NCBI GenBank assembly: GCA_017989575.1
Contig: JAGNPP010000037.1
Location: forward strand, 1-13,677
Direction: 5' to 3'
Source: Chryseobacterium sp.
GTDB lineage: Bacteria > Bacteroidota > Bacteroidia > Flavobacteriales > Weeksellaceae
Length of the DNA: 13,677 bases
A program made the translations under genes and the position numbers. Each line of letters starts with the position of its first letter. The stretch's first letter is position 1. Positions 12,557 through 13,677 of the stretch are shown here, piece after piece. The notes under the pieces were generated by a model. That model had not been told where the DNA came from. It worked only from the letters and a program-made list of their open reading frames with translations, and ran no database searches.

Positions 12557-13677
12557 AACCTTTACTTTTCTGTCTAGCGTGTATTTTTTTTCCTAAACTA
12601 TCGATTTTGGTATAGGTTAATTTTTCTCTTGTGGTAAGGCTGTCTGTTCTGTATTGACCCAGCAGTGTTCCATCCGCATTTTTCACACCCATTGAGTAGC
12701 CATTGAATTGTGACGCTTTGAACTCCACAGGCGTTTGAACATCAAAATAATCAGCTTTCATGTAAGCATAATTTCCAAACTTCTTCACTTTGGCAAGACG
12801 TTCTTTCTTTTCTTCAGCTGTTTCATTTTCTTTTTTCGGAACGGTTGAGAATTCTGAAGTTCCCATTTTGATTTTTAGATTTTCTGTTTTCAGAAACCAC
12901 TTTTCATTAATAGGAATCCAAACCGATGTGATGCTTCCGTCCGACTTCACTTTGCTGTTGCTTTCTATCTTTTTGATAGCGTAAGAATCTTTATCAATAT
13001 AAATATAGCCATTATATTTTCTTCTGTTCACCGGCACTTTGTAATCCACTTGTCGGAATCGGATCACGTGATTCATCCTGCCATCTATCTCGATAGAATC
13101 TGTAAGGAAATATCTGTAAAGACTTCTGTTTTGCGGAAGAATTTCTTTTGGAATCTTATCTCGGTTGGATCTCAGAGCCATCATTTCGTAAACCGGATTT
13201 TTCAAACCGGAGATTCTGTTGTCCAATACATTCACTTTTTCGCCGTGCTTTTTGGAGTATAGAAATTCCATAGCGCGCTCCCAAAGAAACATTTTGCTGT
13301 CCTTCACCACTTCCATCATCTGCTCGCCTTCTATAGAATCTTTTTTTTCTTTTTCCTTTTTCGGAAGCTGGCGGTTGCTAAGTCTGGTAAGCGAATCTTT
13401 TCTGGCTTCTACAAATCTGGAATAATCCTGAATGCTGTCCAAATCCACATCAAAAGACATTTTCTCGTATGATTTGTAAGAGTAGGAATCCAATGCGTTC
13501 GGGGAATTATCTTTGAATCTTCGGAAGGTTTTATCAAGAATCGCAAGAGCACGGGGATCGCTTTCGTTGGTAAGTACAACGCCTTCTATCTGAGTACTTT
13601 TCACATCTTCTCTATCCAGAGCGAGCTCCATTACCTTATCTACCAACACTTCATCACCGATGTAATTATCGATTTCG
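12534..13677 (-). CDS. DUF5686-type outer-membrane protein, middle part (5' end outside window, frameshifted)
   Basis: The frame is open to the right edge of the window, so the start codon, signal peptide and probably the N-terminal carboxypeptidase-regulatory-like domain lie beyond it (a GTG at 13649 is internal; EIDNYIGDEV precedes it). The visible 381 codons form the periplasmic middle region: RAFRRFK-like helices (ILDKTFRRFKDNSPNALDSY), a long lysine/glutamate-rich stretch, and FRQVDYKVPVNRRKYNGYIYIDKDSYAIKKIE, a strand pattern typical of DUF5686 proteins. It ends IHARQKSKGFDSFAKS-stop, an out-of-frame tail that begins after the A8 run. The family continues in another frame into the barrel. 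Together with 11405-12556 this would make one protein of about 760 residues or more. Confidence 0.78.
   Translation of the reverse strand, partial: EIDNYIGDEVLVDKVMELALDREDVKSTQIEGVVLTNESDPRALAILDKTFRRFKDNSPNALDSYSYKSYEKMSFDVDLDSIQDYSRFVEARKDSLTRLSNRQLPKKEKEKKDSIEGEQMMEVVKDSKMFLWERAMEFLYSKKHGEKVNVLDNRISGLKNPVYEMMALRSNRDKIPKEILPQNRSLYRYFLTDSIEIDGRMNHVIRFRQVDYKVPVNRRKYNGYIYIDKDSYAIKKIESNSKVKSDGSITSVWIPINEKWFLKTENLKIKMGTSEFSTVPKKENETAEEKKERLAKVKKFGNYAYMKADYFDVQTPVEFKASQFNGYSMGVKNADGTLLGQYRTDSLTTREKLTYTKIDSLGKKIHARQKSKGFDSFAKS
12584..12591 (-). other. A8 homopolymer frameshift site in the DUF5686 gene
   Basis: On the coding strand GG is followed by eight A's and TACACG. With seven A's the reading is L-G-K-K-Y-T-L-D-R-K, joining the two halves; with eight the frame ends at 12534. 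A single-base insertion, an assembly error in a homopolymer, or slippage by polymerase could explain it. Confidence 0.75.

Noticed and set aside
11405..13677. Two independent genes
   Set aside because: The second half lacks a signal peptide and its frame extends upstream into sequence that completes the first half once one A is removed from the A8 run.
1..13677. tRNA or rRNA genes
   Set aside because: No cloverleaf-like or rRNA-like stretch was recognised by eye on either strand; a covariance search was not possible.

Overview
The window looks like a chromosomal segment from a flavobacterium of the Chryseobacterium/Epilithonimonas type (Bacteroidota). This is an inference from the AT-rich, A/T-biased third positions, start codons without Shine-Dalgarno sequences, secreted proteins whose signal peptides end in A-Q, TAnnTTTG-type promoters, and families typical of the phylum: the HU-related histone-like protein, the GreA/B C-terminal-like protein and a DUF5686 outer-membrane protein. 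No search was run.

Layout. Positions 2-2250 (+) are housekeeping: the 3' end of a CCA-adding tRNA nucleotidyltransferase, a GreA/GreB-like protein overlapping it by 8 bp, a small secreted protein, and thymidylate synthase (thyA). At 2293-2843 (+) lies a compact type II toxin-antitoxin pair (small antitoxin, RelE/ParE-like toxin) closed by a strong terminator. At 2936-5446 (+) is a secreted M1 zinc aminopeptidase with its own terminator. At 5653-6036 (-) is an HU-like DNA-binding protein. A 547-bp gene-free region (6037-6583) follows. It carries four imperfect repeats at exact 22-bp spacing that also fold into one long hairpin, a second hairpin followed by T's, and the broken start of the next gene.

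The most interesting part is 6430-10125 (+). It reads as a polymorphic-toxin locus. A modular lipoprotein-like protein with a proline/glycine-rich linker ends in a zincin (HEFVH) metallopeptidase domain and is followed 1 bp later by a small putative lipoprotein, its probable immunity protein. Directly after that comes a second, unrelated C-terminal domain without its own N-terminal region. It begins with a near-copy of an 18-codon block found inside the first toxin, and it is followed by another small lipoprotein. This is the arrangement of a full-length toxin with an orphan tip/immunity cassette downstream. The locus shows decay or switching: a frameshift and an in-frame TAG in the lipoprotein signal region, an in-frame TAG in the orphan tip, and a run of nine G's in the second immunity candidate. 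A secreted protein with a carboxypeptidase-regulatory-like domain follows (10168-11052).

On the minus strand the window ends with a cysteine-less alkyltransferase-like DNA-repair protein (11062-11361) and a DUF5686-type outer-membrane protein (11405 to the window end). That protein is split into two overlapping frames by one extra A in an eight-A run and is also cut by the window edge.
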